DNA of 64,000 bases, from assembly GCA_963169045.1 (NCBI GenBank), contig CAUJDF010000002.1:1-64000 (forward strand). Reading direction: 5' to 3'. This DNA is from Myxococcota bacterium. GTDB lineage: Bacteria > Myxococcota_A > Bradymonadia > UBA7976 > UBA1532. Shown piece by piece: positions 8,795-15,933 of the stretch. Each line of letters starts with the position of its first letter. Position 1 is the first letter of the stretch. The notes beneath the pieces are model-generated. The model ran no database searches. It worked only from the letters and a program-made list of their open reading frames with translations, and was not told the DNA's origin. The translations under genes were made by a program, and so were the position numbers.

Positions 8795-8940
8795 CAGGAA
8801 GTCGGTGCCGACGTGCCACTTCCACTGGCTCGGCGTCCACGCGGGCGAGGCCGCCCGCAGCTCGGCGGCCAGCGGCTCGGGCGCGACATCGCCGGGCAGG
8901 CGGACGAAGCGGTACCCCTTGACCGCTGGACGCGAACTGC
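8795..8940 (-). pseudogene. In-frame 5' coding remnant of the Asp/Asn hydroxylase, without a start codon
   Basis: This stretch continues the hydroxylase frame upstream of the GTG at 8794 without stops and with host-like codon use. It encodes a segment containing RFVRLPGDVAPEPL and TPSQWKWHVGTDFLVL. It ends exactly at the 9-bp direct repeat (8932-8940) that borders the mobile element, and the next in-frame codons, inside the element, include a TAA. The missing 22 bases of the gene, from ATG, are found on the far side of the element at 15943-15964. Confidence 0.78.
8932..8940. repeat. Left copy of 9-bp target-site duplication (GCGAACTGC)
   Basis: GCGAACTGC here is repeated exactly, in the same orientation, at 15934-15942 just outside the opposite terminal inverted repeat. 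Nine base pairs is a duplication length known for several IS4-family elements such as IS10 and IS50. Confidence 0.85.
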
Positions 8941-8954
8941 TACGACCTTACCCA
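8941..8954 (+). repeat. Left terminal inverted repeat of the mobile element
   Basis: TACGACCTTACCCA. Its reverse complement matches 15920-15933 at 13 of 14 positions. Similarity stops on the inner side after position 14. Confidence 0.82.
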
Positions 8955-8993
8955 TTTCTCCGGCCCGCTCGAACGCGCAATCTCAGGCGACCA

Positions 8994-10148
8994 CTATCGC
9001 GCCCACGAAACATCGATCCGGTCGACGCAGAGGTAGAACTGCCGCTCCCACCAGACGCGAAACGCGATGCGGTGTCCTTGACCTGGACTGTCAAAGGGCA
9101 CGACAAACGGCTGCCACACCTGCGGCGCACCGAACGCGTTCCGGAGGATCGGGTAGCCTCGGCCTTGTAGTTGCTGGTCGTTCTGGTCTGCGTCGATGAT
9201 CTCAAGGCGCCCGTAGTTCGTCTCCGGCGAGAGGCCTGCGTCGTCACCGACGAGCAACCAGAACGTCGCAACGAGCCGACCTTGCGGCAAGCCGGCATAG
9301 GGTCCATGCACGATATGGCCGCCCAGGTCGTTCGGACTTGGGACGCCGCACCAGCGCCCGTCCTCAGGACGACCGGAATTGTGCTGGAACGCCGGTCCTT
9401 CGGCTTCGAAGACGAGCGGCGCCTCCTGGCAGCGTCCCTCGCGACACGCCTCGAAGATCGGGCACGGCGCGTTCTCGTCGACCTGGTCATCGCAGTTCTG
9501 GTCGACGCCGTCGCAGACTTCGGCCGCCTCGATCGGTCCGCACGCGTTGCAGGCGTTCAGCACGCCCTCGTCGCTCTGGCCGTCGCAATCATTGTCTTGG
9601 CCGTCGCACGCTTCGACCGGGACGGCGCCGCAGCTACCGCACGCGTTCTGCACGCCTTCGTCGGTGCGCCCATCGCAGTCGTTGTCCTGACCGTCGCAGA
9701 ACTCGTCGGTACACTGCACAGCGTCGACGCGCGCATCTAGCACGCTCATATCTACCGACACGTTCGTGTCTGTCGACACGTTTGCGTCAGCACTCTGCGA
9801 TCCATCGACTAGCGATCCACTGTCACGGTCGACCGCGCTGTCGGTCTCGTGCGTATTCGTGTCCGCTGCCACGTGGCTTGCGTCGTACGGGCGAACGGCA
9901 TCGCCGGCGCTGACCGCGGCGTCGCGCGGGACGCCGCCATCGCGATCCACTTCGTGTGCGTCGGCGCGGCCGGCATCGAGCTGTCGTGAATCACTTCGTG
10001 CGCAGACGCCGCCGACGGCGCACACCTCGCCGGCGCCGCACTCATCGTTGATCGCGCATTCGTTTGCGACTTCGGGGGAGCAGGCGCCCGCAATCAACGC
10101 CGAAACCAGGGGCAACCAGCGAATGGGGTCCGGTGTACGGGGGCGCAT
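8994..10148 (-). CDS. Lipoprotein with MopE-type DxDxDxDCDG metal-binding repeats (transposon cargo)
   Basis: The 384-residue protein has a signal peptide with a lipobox-like end (AGAC, Cys23) and a Cys-rich segment CAINDECGAGEVCAVGGVC. A Thr/Asp/Val-rich low-complexity linker follows (about 55-160). Then come three copies of the myxobacterial putative metal-binding motif, of the form C-DGQDNDCDGxxDEG-xNACxxCG (about 160-245); the third is CDGVDQNCDDQVDE. The last ~130 residues form a separate domain with beta-strand character (GRLVATFWLLVGDD, HRIAFRVWWERQFYLCVDRIDV), possibly a carbohydrate- or lectin-like module. Such repeats bind Cu or Ca in MopE-like proteins. Its stop lies 39 bp inside the left end of the element. 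It is divergent from the XRE gene. Confidence 0.8.
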   Translation of the reverse strand: MRPRTPDPIRWLPLVSALIAGACSPEVANECAINDECGAGEVCAVGGVCARSDSRQLDAGRADAHEVDRDGGVPRDAAVSAGDAVRPYDASHVAADTNTHETDSAVDRDSGSLVDGSQSADANVSTDTNVSVDMSVLDARVDAVQCTDEFCDGQDNDCDGRTDEGVQNACGSCGAVPVEACDGQDNDCDGQSDEGVLNACNACGPIEAAEVCDGVDQNCDDQVDENAPCPIFEACREGRCQEAPLVFEAEGPAFQHNSGRPEDGRWCGVPSPNDLGGHIVHGPYAGLPQGRLVATFWLLVGDDAGLSPETNYGRLEIIDADQNDQQLQGRGYPILRNAFGAPQVWQPFVVPFDSPGQGHRIAFRVWWERQFYLCVDRIDVSWAR

Positions 10149-10191
10149 GGGGCAAGTCCTCTCCTGCCGCGCACCGACATCTGGCGGTCGC

Positions 10192-10209
10192 AGTCCTCGG
10201 TCCAGGACT
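10192..10209. promoter_or_regulatory. Inverted repeat AGTCCT-N6-AGGACT in the lipoprotein/XRE divergent region
   Basis: A perfect 6+6 bp inverted repeat sits in the 137-bp gap between the divergent lipoprotein and XRE genes, 14 bp from a second near-palindrome, CCTTATAAAGG (10221-10231). XRE repressors often bind such dyads next to their own gene. AT-rich TTATAA could also serve as a -10 element in either direction. Function is inferred from position only. Confidence 0.4.
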
Positions 10210-10285
10210 ACATTCGTATCCCTTATAAAGGAAATCAGGCGCTACTACCACGCCCTACGGTGCGGTCCCCTCGGAGGGGGCCGGC

Positions 10286-10540
10286 GTGGACGACGATCTG
10301 CATCGGCGCGTTGCGGCGCGTATTCGTGAGCTCGCCAAGGCGCGTGGCTTACCGCTGTCGCACTTGGCTGACCGCGCAGGCGTTTCGCGCTCGCACTTCT
10401 GGGAAGTGCTGCGCTGCGGGCGCTCACCGACGCTGTCGTGGCTGAACGAAATCGCGAAAGTGCTCGAGGTGGACGTCGTCGCACTCTTGTCGACGAACGA
10501 GTCCGGCGCTGATGGGCAGCGCAGGCCGGGGAGCGCCTAG
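10286..10540 (+). CDS. XRE-family helix-turn-helix transcriptional regulator
   Basis: An 84-residue single-domain DNA-binding protein. Residues 5-68 form the five-helix Cro/CI fold: RVAARIRELAKARGLPLSHL, then ADRAGVSRSHFWEVLRCG as helix-turn-helix, and SPTLSWLNEIAKVLEVDVVAL. A GTG start follows a good Shine-Dalgarno (GGAGGGGG, about 7 bp away). The polar tail (69-84) looks disordered. As the only obvious regulator in the element and adjacent to dyad-symmetric DNA, it is a good candidate for controlling the cargo or its own divergent promoter. Confidence 0.85.
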   Translation: MDDDLHRRVAARIRELAKARGLPLSHLADRAGVSRSHFWEVLRCGRSPTLSWLNEIAKVLEVDVVALLSTNESGADGQRRPGSA

Positions 10541-10623
10541 GGGACGCTCATCCGCTGAAGCGATCTCGCGCTCGCCAACGTCACCCAGGCGGGGGCCGCA
10601 GCGCCTGCGCGAGCGCTACGGGA

Positions 10624-10845
10624 TCAGCCCTTGTGCGTACAGGTCAGAGACGAGCACTTCACCGGCAACATGTTCGCCTTGCCAGAGGGCACGAGGTTGA
10701 ATCGCTCTTCCTGCAGCATTCCCTTGGCGGTGAGGCGCTCAACGACATCGAGTGCCTTCCGCAAACGTTCTCCCCTTGCGGCCATCTCGCGGCTCTGGAC
10801 TTCCATCGCTGCGCTCTCGATGGAATTTTGGTGCATGGTCGTCAT
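10624..10845 (-). CDS. Small protein (73 aa) translationally coupled to the SDH-type protease
   Basis: The ATG at 10845 overlaps the TGA of the upstream protease gene (ATGA), with GGAG 8 bp before it, so it should be translated by coupling. The 73-residue product is a soluble charged helix (residues 10-45, EVQSREMAARGERLRKALDVVERL), then a short C-terminal part with KGMLQEERFNLV and a CSSLTCTHKG tail whose two Cys and one His could bind a metal. I do not recognise a family. Strict coupling implies a stoichiometric partner, such as adaptor, inhibitor or antitoxin, of the protease. Confidence 0.65.
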   Translation of the reverse strand: MTTMHQNSIESAAMEVQSREMAARGERLRKALDVVERLTAKGMLQEERFNLVPSGKANMLPVKCSSLTCTHKG

Positions 10846-11783
10846 AGGGTACTCCGGTATGCTGAGTGCATGCAGTAGACCTGCTTCATTCGCTGCGCGT
10901 ACTCGAACAGGGTGTCGTAGTACTCGCGAATGAGGCTGTGCTTTTCTGCATCGGCCTGAAAGTCGTCAATTTCCAGTCGCAAGTCGTTCGTCAGGGTCTT
11001 CATACCCAGATAGCGGCCGTGACTCAACCACAGCTTGTTGTCGTTCAGCTTCTTCGCGATCTCCTCCGCTCTTTCCTGTTTCTCTTCGACTGTTACTGGT
11101 TGCCCCTTTTTGAGGGGATCCGTGCGGTGGACGGTCCAGTCCTTAAACTTGTACTCCACGAGCCACTTCTTGAGAAAGTGGATCGACAGGTCGCGAGCCT
11201 GCTCGTATGCACGGATCGTACCAAGATGCTGCCGACTTAGCAACGCAAACTCAGCATCCGAAAGCGTCCCGGCGAGGCTCTTCGTGATCAGCTCGTTCAT
11301 CTTGTCCAGAAACCCGAGGGCCGGGACGAACTGATGCGAATCGCCATCATGGACCTGGACCTGTGGATCAATGGGGCCGAGACTTGACGAGTAGTCCATC
11401 CAAATGCGGTCGCCAGACATGACGAGAATTGTTCCGGCGGACATCGCCGCATCCGGAACAACGAACCACAACTCGTCGTAGTGGTGCCGCATGATCTCGA
11501 CCATCTTCTCCGCCGCCTCTGCACTCCCCCCATCCGTTTGTAGGAACATCGCGAGGCGGCGCCGCCGTCCAGGACGGTTGGCCAAGTGCTCAATGAAATC
11601 CCGGAACTCCCGAAGAAGGGCGTCGTGGATCGGCCCGATGAAGGTCGCCACGTCCGCTTCGAATGACGCCTCAAGCTTGGCGGCCTTCTCCGCCAAGAAT
11701 GCAGCAACCGTAGAATCCAACAGGTGATACGTAGCCACGTTGAACCCGCCCAAGATCCACTTGACGTGCTTGCCCACTAACAC
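10842..11783 (-). CDS. SDH_sah/ClpP-like serine peptidase (serine dehydrogenase proteinase family)
   Basis: The 313-residue protein has a crotonase/ClpP-type core. The strand and oxyanion turn MFLQTDGGSAEAAEKMVEIM (about 79-98) is followed by VVPDAAMSAGTILVMSGDRI with the likely nucleophile Ser115. Then comes SSLGPIDPQV, the arrangement of SDH_protease (PF01972-type) and SppA-like enzymes. No signal peptide or membrane segment is evident, so it should be cytosolic. A helical region (about 150-300) follows and could be an oligomerisation or substrate domain. The GTG at 11783 is the first start in the frame; a second GTG two codons on is possible. It lies 31 bp after the transposase stop on the same strand and is coupled to the 73-aa gene. 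Confidence 0.8.
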   Translation of the reverse strand: MLVGKHVKWILGGFNVATYHLLDSTVAAFLAEKAAKLEASFEADVATFIGPIHDALLREFRDFIEHLANRPGRRRRLAMFLQTDGGSAEAAEKMVEIMRHHYDELWFVVPDAAMSAGTILVMSGDRIWMDYSSSLGPIDPQVQVHDGDSHQFVPALGFLDKMNELITKSLAGTLSDAEFALLSRQHLGTIRAYEQARDLSIHFLKKWLVEYKFKDWTVHRTDPLKKGQPVTVEEKQERAEEIAKKLNDNKLWLSHGRYLGMKTLTNDLRLEIDDFQADAEKHSLIREYYDTLFEYAQRMKQVYCMHSAYRSTL

Positions 11784-11814
11784 GCCAAGGCGGCTGTCTC
11801 AATAGGGTTTCTCA

Positions 11815-13098
11815 TTACCATCTTGGTGGTGACCACCCGTCGTTTCTGCTCCGCCGACGCGCCCAGTGCGTCAGCCGCCTGAGGGCGTCGCCGAGCCCGC
11901 GCACGAGCCGATAGCGGATATCCGCCGGCGGGCGGCCGAATGCTAGCACCGCTTCTGCGACCTTCGCCGCGACGCCTGCTGCCTTGTCGCGGAGCCAAGC
12001 CACGAAGCCGTAGGCGATTGTCGCGAGGAGCACCAGGCGGCGGACGCCCACGAAGGAGAGTGCGCGTAGGTCTTCCATGCGCACGCCCCAGCCGCGGCTG
12101 TCCTTCATGGAGCGGGTGGCCTCCTCGCATTTCCAGCGGCGGATGTACGCCTCGACGGCTTCGGCTGCAGCCGCACCGCTCGCCACATACTCGCTGGCCA
12201 ACAGGACGGTCGGCTCCTTGCCGAAGCCGTGCACGACGAGCAGGCTCAGCACGGGCCCAACAGCGTGCCCTTCGCCGTCAACGAGGCGCACCTTCCGCAC
12301 GCCGATGCCCAGTTTCACGTCACGGAACTTCCGGCGGCGCCCACCCCGGACCGTCATCTGGTGACGTACCGGTGTCCGCCACGCCATCGTCCAGGCCTCG
12401 TTCACGACGCCGTCGACGTCGGCGAGCCGGCGCGGGTAGTCGCCGCCGATCTTCAGGCGCGTGATCCACCGCAGCTGCAGACGCTCGAGGCCCAAGAACA
12501 TCTCGAGCCGGTCGAAGCCGCGGTCCATCACCCACCAGGCCTCGCGGCCGACGTGCGGTGCCGCCGCTTCGATTCCGGCGAGGAACTCTGCCGTCTCGCC
12601 GCCTTTCCCGGCGGTTTTGTACGAGAATGCTCGGTACAGCACTGGGCACTGGTTGCCGTTCGGCAAGTGTGCTTCGACCTGCACGACGGGATACCCGATC
12701 GTCGGCCGGCCCTCGCTTCCGTCATACACCCAGCAAACGTCCTCCATGCCGTGCTCGAGGTTCGCGTACGGCTTCGAGAGGTCGGTACGGTCAACGGCGA
12801 CAACGACACCCCGCCCGTTGTCGCGTGTCGTCATCGTGGCGACTTGCTGCAGGTGCCGTTGGAGGAGCGCCTCCTCATCGAGCCGACCCGAGTTCAGGTT
12901 TCTCGAGAGGCGCTTCTCCGTGTACAGCAGCTGCGTATCCTCGCGCAGCGCACGCCCGATCTCGGAGAGCATGAGCGAACGGGACTCGAAGATCCCGGAG
13001 ACCATGTCCCAGAGCCATTTGCGCTGCGGCCGGTACTGGTCCTGGCCGAGCTGCCCGATGTACTCGCCCAGGAGCCGCAAAGTGGGCTCCACGGGCAC
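11815..13098 (-). CDS. IS4-family DDE transposase
   Basis: A 427-residue transposase. It has the first catalytic Asp in VVVAVDRTDLSKPYA and the second in AWWVMDRGFDRLE. The exact IS4 signature Y-(2)-R-(3)-E-(6)-K lies in YIRRWKCEEATRSMK with the catalytic Glu. Length is normal and the frame intact, so it may be active. GC and codon use are closer to the host than those of the neighbouring cargo. I found no private inverted repeats tightly flanking this gene, whereas the outer 14-bp repeats and 9-bp duplication fit an IS4-type reaction, so it may be the transposase of the whole element. The start codon lies in a hairpin (13093-13115). Confidence 0.9.
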   Translation of the reverse strand: MPVEPTLRLLGEYIGQLGQDQYRPQRKWLWDMVSGIFESRSLMLSEIGRALREDTQLLYTEKRLSRNLNSGRLDEEALLQRHLQQVATMTTRDNGRGVVVAVDRTDLSKPYANLEHGMEDVCWVYDGSEGRPTIGYPVVQVEAHLPNGNQCPVLYRAFSYKTAGKGGETAEFLAGIEAAAPHVGREAWWVMDRGFDRLEMFLGLERLQLRWITRLKIGGDYPRRLADVDGVVNEAWTMAWRTPVRHQMTVRGGRRRKFRDVKLGIGVRKVRLVDGEGHAVGPVLSLLVVHGFGKEPTVLLASEYVASGAAAAEAVEAYIRRWKCEEATRSMKDSRGWGVRMEDLRALSFVGVRRLVLLATIAYGFVAWLRDKAAGVAAKVAEAVLAFGRPPADIRYRLVRGLGDALRRLTHWARRRSRNDGWSPPRW

Positions 13099-13115
13099 AA
13101 CTCCGTGTTGCGCCC
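13093..13115 (-). promoter_or_regulatory. Hairpin sequestering the transposase start codon
   Basis: In the mRNA sense, GGGCGCAAC pairs with GTTGTGCCC (8 of 9 pairs plus a G-U-compatible position), leaving a 5-base loop ACGGA. The GTG start is within the 3' arm and the only Shine-Dalgarno-like bases (CGGAG) span the loop. Such structures are used by IS elements to block translation from read-through transcripts. Confidence 0.45.
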
Positions 13116-13188
13116 CGCGTAGTTCGTGCTATGCTCGGTTTGCCGACGGAGCCTAGCCGACCCGCAAGGGCGGTTGGTTTCTGGCCAG

Positions 13189-13219
13189 CGGGGCTCGGTG
13201 TTGGTAGCACCGAGCCCCG
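13189..13219 (-). terminator. Strong 12-bp hairpin downstream of the winged-helix gene
   Basis: CGGGGCTCGGTG (13189-13200) and CACCGAGCCCCG (13208-13219) pair perfectly around a 7-base loop, 28 bp past the stop of the coiled-coil/winged-helix gene and before the transposase on the same strand. There is no U tract, so it may act as a Rho-independent-like stop or as an mRNA 3' stabiliser. It would also shield the transposase from read-through. Confidence 0.55.
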
Positions 13220-13246
13220 CGGAACTTCGCCTCAGCTGCCGCTTTC

Positions 13247-13831
13247 CTAGTCTTGCTTCTCGCGCACCTCCACATCCGGCGCCAAGCGGTAGCGGCCATT
13301 CTCGAGCACGGCGAACCCCTTCTCGGACGCCCGGCGAAGAGCAATGTCGATCGTCCCACGCGGGAGTCCAAGCGCGGTCGCAACGTCCTTCGACGCCGCG
13401 GCGCCCCGCGCGTACAGGAACCTGAGCGCGCGAACGGTGGCGCTTTCGCCCTCCTTACCTGGTGTTGCGCGCGTAAGGAGCGGCGTCTCGCGAACCCTAT
13501 CGCCTTCGAGGCGTTCGACACGCACGAAGGCGATTTCGCCGTCTACGCCGGGAGGTGACGCGGCGATCGTGCGCTCGTCCCGCAAGACGGGTGCAGTTGC
13601 CGACTGGGCACTTGCGCCGGGGACCGGTGCTGGAACTTCGCGCGCGACCAGCGCCTCGAGTCCCTCGACGACCCTTTCGTACGCCTTGGCCAGCTCCTCC
13701 GCGGCTTGCGCGGCGGCTTGTTCACGCGCCGCGATCGCGTAGTGCTCCTCGGCGCGTGCGCGATACTGCGCCGCGAGCGAGCGACTCCGCTCGACTTCCT
13801 CGCGATGCTGCTTGTGCACGTCCTTGCTCAT
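13247..13831 (-). CDS. Coiled-coil protein with C-terminal winged-helix domain
   Basis: A 194-residue protein in two parts. Residues 1-65 are a long heptad-like helix rich in Glu, Arg and Ala (RSLAAQYRARAEEHYAIAAR, then AAEELAKAYERVVEGLEALV). After a Pro/Ala/Ser linker, residues about 128-190 read as a winged helix: SATVRALRFLYARGAAASKD, then VATALGLPRGTIDIALRRAS, and EKGFAVLENGRYRL as the wing, similar to IclR/MarR-type domains. It may dimerise through the coiled coil and bind DNA, possibly as regulator or accessory factor of the element. The ATG at 13831 has no strong Shine-Dalgarno. I cannot place it in a named family. Confidence 0.65.
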   Translation of the reverse strand: MSKDVHKQHREEVERSRSLAAQYRARAEEHYAIAAREQAAAQAAEELAKAYERVVEGLEALVAREVPAPVPGASAQSATAPVLRDERTIAASPPGVDGEIAFVRVERLEGDRVRETPLLTRATPGKEGESATVRALRFLYARGAAASKDVATALGLPRGTIDIALRRASEKGFAVLENGRYRLAPDVEVREKQD

Positions 13832-14120
13832 GGACGCTCACGTTATTTTATGTAGCGGCCGCCACACAAGAGAAAACGCAAGTGAGTGTAGTGTAGCACC
13901 AAGCCGGAGGGGGTCTCGCCGACGCCCAATCCGATCTGCCCACACGACCTGGCGCTCTAGCGGCAACTACATCCTGATGAGGACGATCTGGCGGGCGCAC
14001 TCGCCGCTACGTTGCAAAGGTGCCGACGATTCCGTTGAGAGTTGCTGATGCGAATGGCGCCGCGTTCAGCAACGGCCTATCCTCACGCCCGGGGTTGATG
14101 AGAGCGGTCGGGGGGAAGGG
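13832..14120. other. Intergenic region between divergent cargo genes
   Basis: This 289-bp stretch separates the divergent winged-helix and HipA-like genes and has lower GC than the chromosome. Next to the winged-helix gene it contains TAAAAT within CATAAAATAACG (minus-strand sense), a plausible -10 element, but no clear -35. Next to the HipA-like gene it contains only the purine-rich Shine-Dalgarno. No repeats, tRNA or open frame with coding character were seen. Confidence 0.4.
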
Positions 14121-14975
14121 GTGAGCGGGTCTACGAGTGGTTGGACGCCCAGAAGTATCGAGACGATCGTCAGGTGCCTCGGCACCAGCACCGAATGCGC
14201 GGTTGTTGAAACGGACGACGGCGCCACCGCATACGCCAAGTTTGTCGGCAACGCCGAGGGGCCACACGTGCTCGCGTGCGAGTGGATCGCGGTGCATCTT
14301 GCGGCCCTGCTGGGGTTGCCTACGCTTCAGTTCGCCATCGTGGACCTGCCCGCCACACTGGCGTTTCGCTTCCCAAGTGGCGGTTTCGCAGAGGCCGGAC
14401 CCGCGTTCGTAACGAAGGAGGCACTGGACGCGATCCCCTGGTCCGGGCAGACCGAGGATCTCCGGAAACTCGAAAACTTGGCCGACATCACCCGTATGGT
14501 GGTCCTGGACACGTGGATCCTGAACTGTGACCGGTACCGTCCATCAGGGCCTTCGCGCCTGGTCCGGCGAAACTGCGACAACGTCCTACTCGTCGGAGAA
14601 GGGGCGCGTGCCGGTCACTTCCGCCTCGTCGCTATGGATCACACTCACAGTTTCACCTGTGGGCGCTCGCTTGACGCGCGAATTGCCAACATTGGGCAGA
14701 TCAAGTCGATGGACATCTTCGGGCTGTTCCCGGAGATCATCGAGTTCGTTCAAAAGGAAGTCGTTCTCGACTGCGCTGCGCGACTGGCGGCGGTCAGTGC
14801 AGGGGCCATTCTACCTGTGGTAGAAAGCGTTCCGAGCGCCTGGGGATTGGACGCAGCGACGCGAACTGCACTGGTGAGGTTTGTACACGAGCGTGCGCAG
14901 TTTCTTTCCACGACGATATTGGACTCACTTGGAACGATTTGCTGGCCGCAGACGACGATGATGGGGGTGTGCTGA
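14121..14975 (+). CDS. HipA-like kinase family protein
   Basis: The 284-residue protein resembles the compact HipA_2-type kinase fold. It has a strand region ECAVVETDDGATAYAKF with a likely ATP-binding Lys, and a helix ACEWIAVHLAALLGLPTLQFAIV. The catalytic-loop-like segment is LDTWILNCDRY followed by NCDNVLLV (an N-D-x-x-N-like arrangement), and the metal-site-like strand is FRLVAMDHTHSF with Asp-His. HipA-related kinases phosphorylate tRNA synthetases or other targets and act as toxins or defence effectors; the substrate here is unknown. GTG start with a strong purine-rich ribosome site (GGGGGGAAGGGG). Its TGA overlaps the ATG of the next gene (TGATG), so the two are coupled. There is no HipB-like antitoxin directly upstream. 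Confidence 0.75.
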   Translation: MSGSTSGWTPRSIETIVRCLGTSTECAVVETDDGATAYAKFVGNAEGPHVLACEWIAVHLAALLGLPTLQFAIVDLPATLAFRFPSGGFAEAGPAFVTKEALDAIPWSGQTEDLRKLENLADITRMVVLDTWILNCDRYRPSGPSRLVRRNCDNVLLVGEGARAGHFRLVAMDHTHSFTCGRSLDARIANIGQIKSMDIFGLFPEIIEFVQKEVVLDCAARLAAVSAGAILPVVESVPSAWGLDAATRTALVRFVHERAQFLSTTILDSLGTICWPQTTMMGVC

Positions 14976-15826
14976 TGCAGGGCTTCTACTGCACTGTTCA
15001 GTTTTGCCCGGACATAGTTCGCGCAGAAGTGGTCAATGTGGGCGTCCTGTTGTTCGTGCCCACTCTCGCATTTCTCGACGTTCGGTTTGATTCGGAACTC
15101 GCGGGCCTTCGCAGGTTCTCGACAGGAGCGGCGTTCGACCTGGAACGTATCCGCTACATGGTCAAGAGCGTTGAGGCGCGGCTGAAGAAGTCCCCGTTAA
15201 CAATCAACACGTTAGAAGACCTTCAGCGTTTTGTGGCGACACGCGGCAATCAACTTCAGCTTGCAGTGCCGCGTCTAGTCGCGGTGGACGAACCTGCATC
15301 GACGCTCAAGAGACTCTACGAGAGATTGGTCGTCACGAACGCACCGGCCCCCCGAACTCGTCCGAGTGCACGCGCGCTACGTAAGCGGCTGAAGGCGCAG
15401 CTCTCCCTCGCGGGTCTCCGCGACCGAATTGAATTCGATCGGCAGATTCGGATTCCTGTCATTGGTCTCGAGCGTACTGTGCCATTCGCGTATAAGAATG
15501 GTCACTGGAACTTGATTGATCCGATCGAGTTCCGTGGAGATCCGGCAATCGTTCTTCGCCGTGCCTTGGAGATATCGGCCGAAGGGCGTCTCTTGCACGA
15601 ACACCCTGCCGAGGCTGAGAACGCGCAGTTGGTTGTTGTGTATCGGTTCGCCACTGACAGGTTGGAAACAGCAGTTGGCGACCGGATCAGAACCGTCTTG
15701 GAGTGCGAGGGAGGGATCCGGGCACTCCCCGAGCAGGAGATTGACACTCTAGTGGAGAGTGTACGTAAGGACGCGCACATCCTCCGCGAGGGGGTTCCTC
15801 TGCATTTACCACTTGGCGGATCCTGA
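14975..15826 (+). CDS. DUF3037-type partner of the HipA-like kinase
   Basis: The 283-residue protein starts MQGFYCTVQFCPDIVRAEVV and continues with NVGVLLF, the characteristic opening of the DUF3037 family (YxVvrYvPdpvReEavNVGVil), which is commonly found next to HipA_2-like kinases. The C-terminal half is a mixed alpha/beta region without motifs I can name. The start overlaps the kinase stop by two bases, ensuring balanced expression. Its role, such as antitoxin, substrate adaptor or co-effector, is not established. It is the last gene of the element, ending 107 bp before the right end, in a gap where nothing else was seen. Confidence 0.75.
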   Translation: MQGFYCTVQFCPDIVRAEVVNVGVLLFVPTLAFLDVRFDSELAGLRRFSTGAAFDLERIRYMVKSVEARLKKSPLTINTLEDLQRFVATRGNQLQLAVPRLVAVDEPASTLKRLYERLVVTNAPAPRTRPSARALRKRLKAQLSLAGLRDRIEFDRQIRIPVIGLERTVPFAYKNGHWNLIDPIEFRGDPAIVLRRALEISAEGRLLHEHPAEAENAQLVVVYRFATDRLETAVGDRIRTVLECEGGIRALPEQEIDTLVESVRKDAHILREGVPLHLPLGGS

Positions 15827-15919
15827 AGAAGCCCTCAACGCAATCTGCGCCCACCATCTTGCTAGCGACGACGGCGTCCTGCGCCAACGAGCAGCGCCGG
15901 TCTGTCAGCGCGTAAATCT

Positions 15920-15933
15920 TGGGTAAGGTCCTA
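15920..15933 (-). repeat. Right terminal inverted repeat of the mobile element
   Basis: TGGGTAAGGTCCTA. Read on the minus strand it is TAGGACCTTACCCA and differs from the left repeat at one position (third base). Confidence 0.82.

Larger units (their letters stand above)
8941..15933. mobile_element. 6,993-bp cargo-carrying transposon-like element (putative IS4-type mobilisation)
   Basis: The element is bounded by 14-bp imperfect terminal inverted repeats (TACGACCTTACCCA at 8941-8954; TGGGTAAGGTCCTA at 15920-15933; 13 of 14 match) and flanked by the perfect 9-bp duplication GCGAACTGC. Deleting it with one duplication copy restores an ATG-initiated hydroxylase frame of exactly 235 codons, which is strong internal proof of insertion. 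Cargo is a MopE-repeat lipoprotein, XRE regulator, SDH-type protease with a small partner, IS4-type transposase, coiled-coil/winged-helix protein, and HipA-like kinase with a DUF3037-type partner. Base composition is visibly lower in GC and less GC3-biased than the flanks. That the internal transposase moves the whole element is inference; its DDE/YREK type fits the 9-bp duplication. Confidence 0.85.

Noticed and set aside
11784-13188. A separate simple insertion sequence around the transposase gene
   Set aside because: No matching inverted repeats or short direct repeats could be found close to both ends of the gene by eye.
8941-15933. Alternative reading of the ends as 16-bp repeats with a 5-bp duplication (GAACT)
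   Set aside because: The GC pair added to each repeat belongs equally to the longer direct repeat; a perfect 9-bp duplication also fits the transposase family better. The 5-bp option is not fully excluded.
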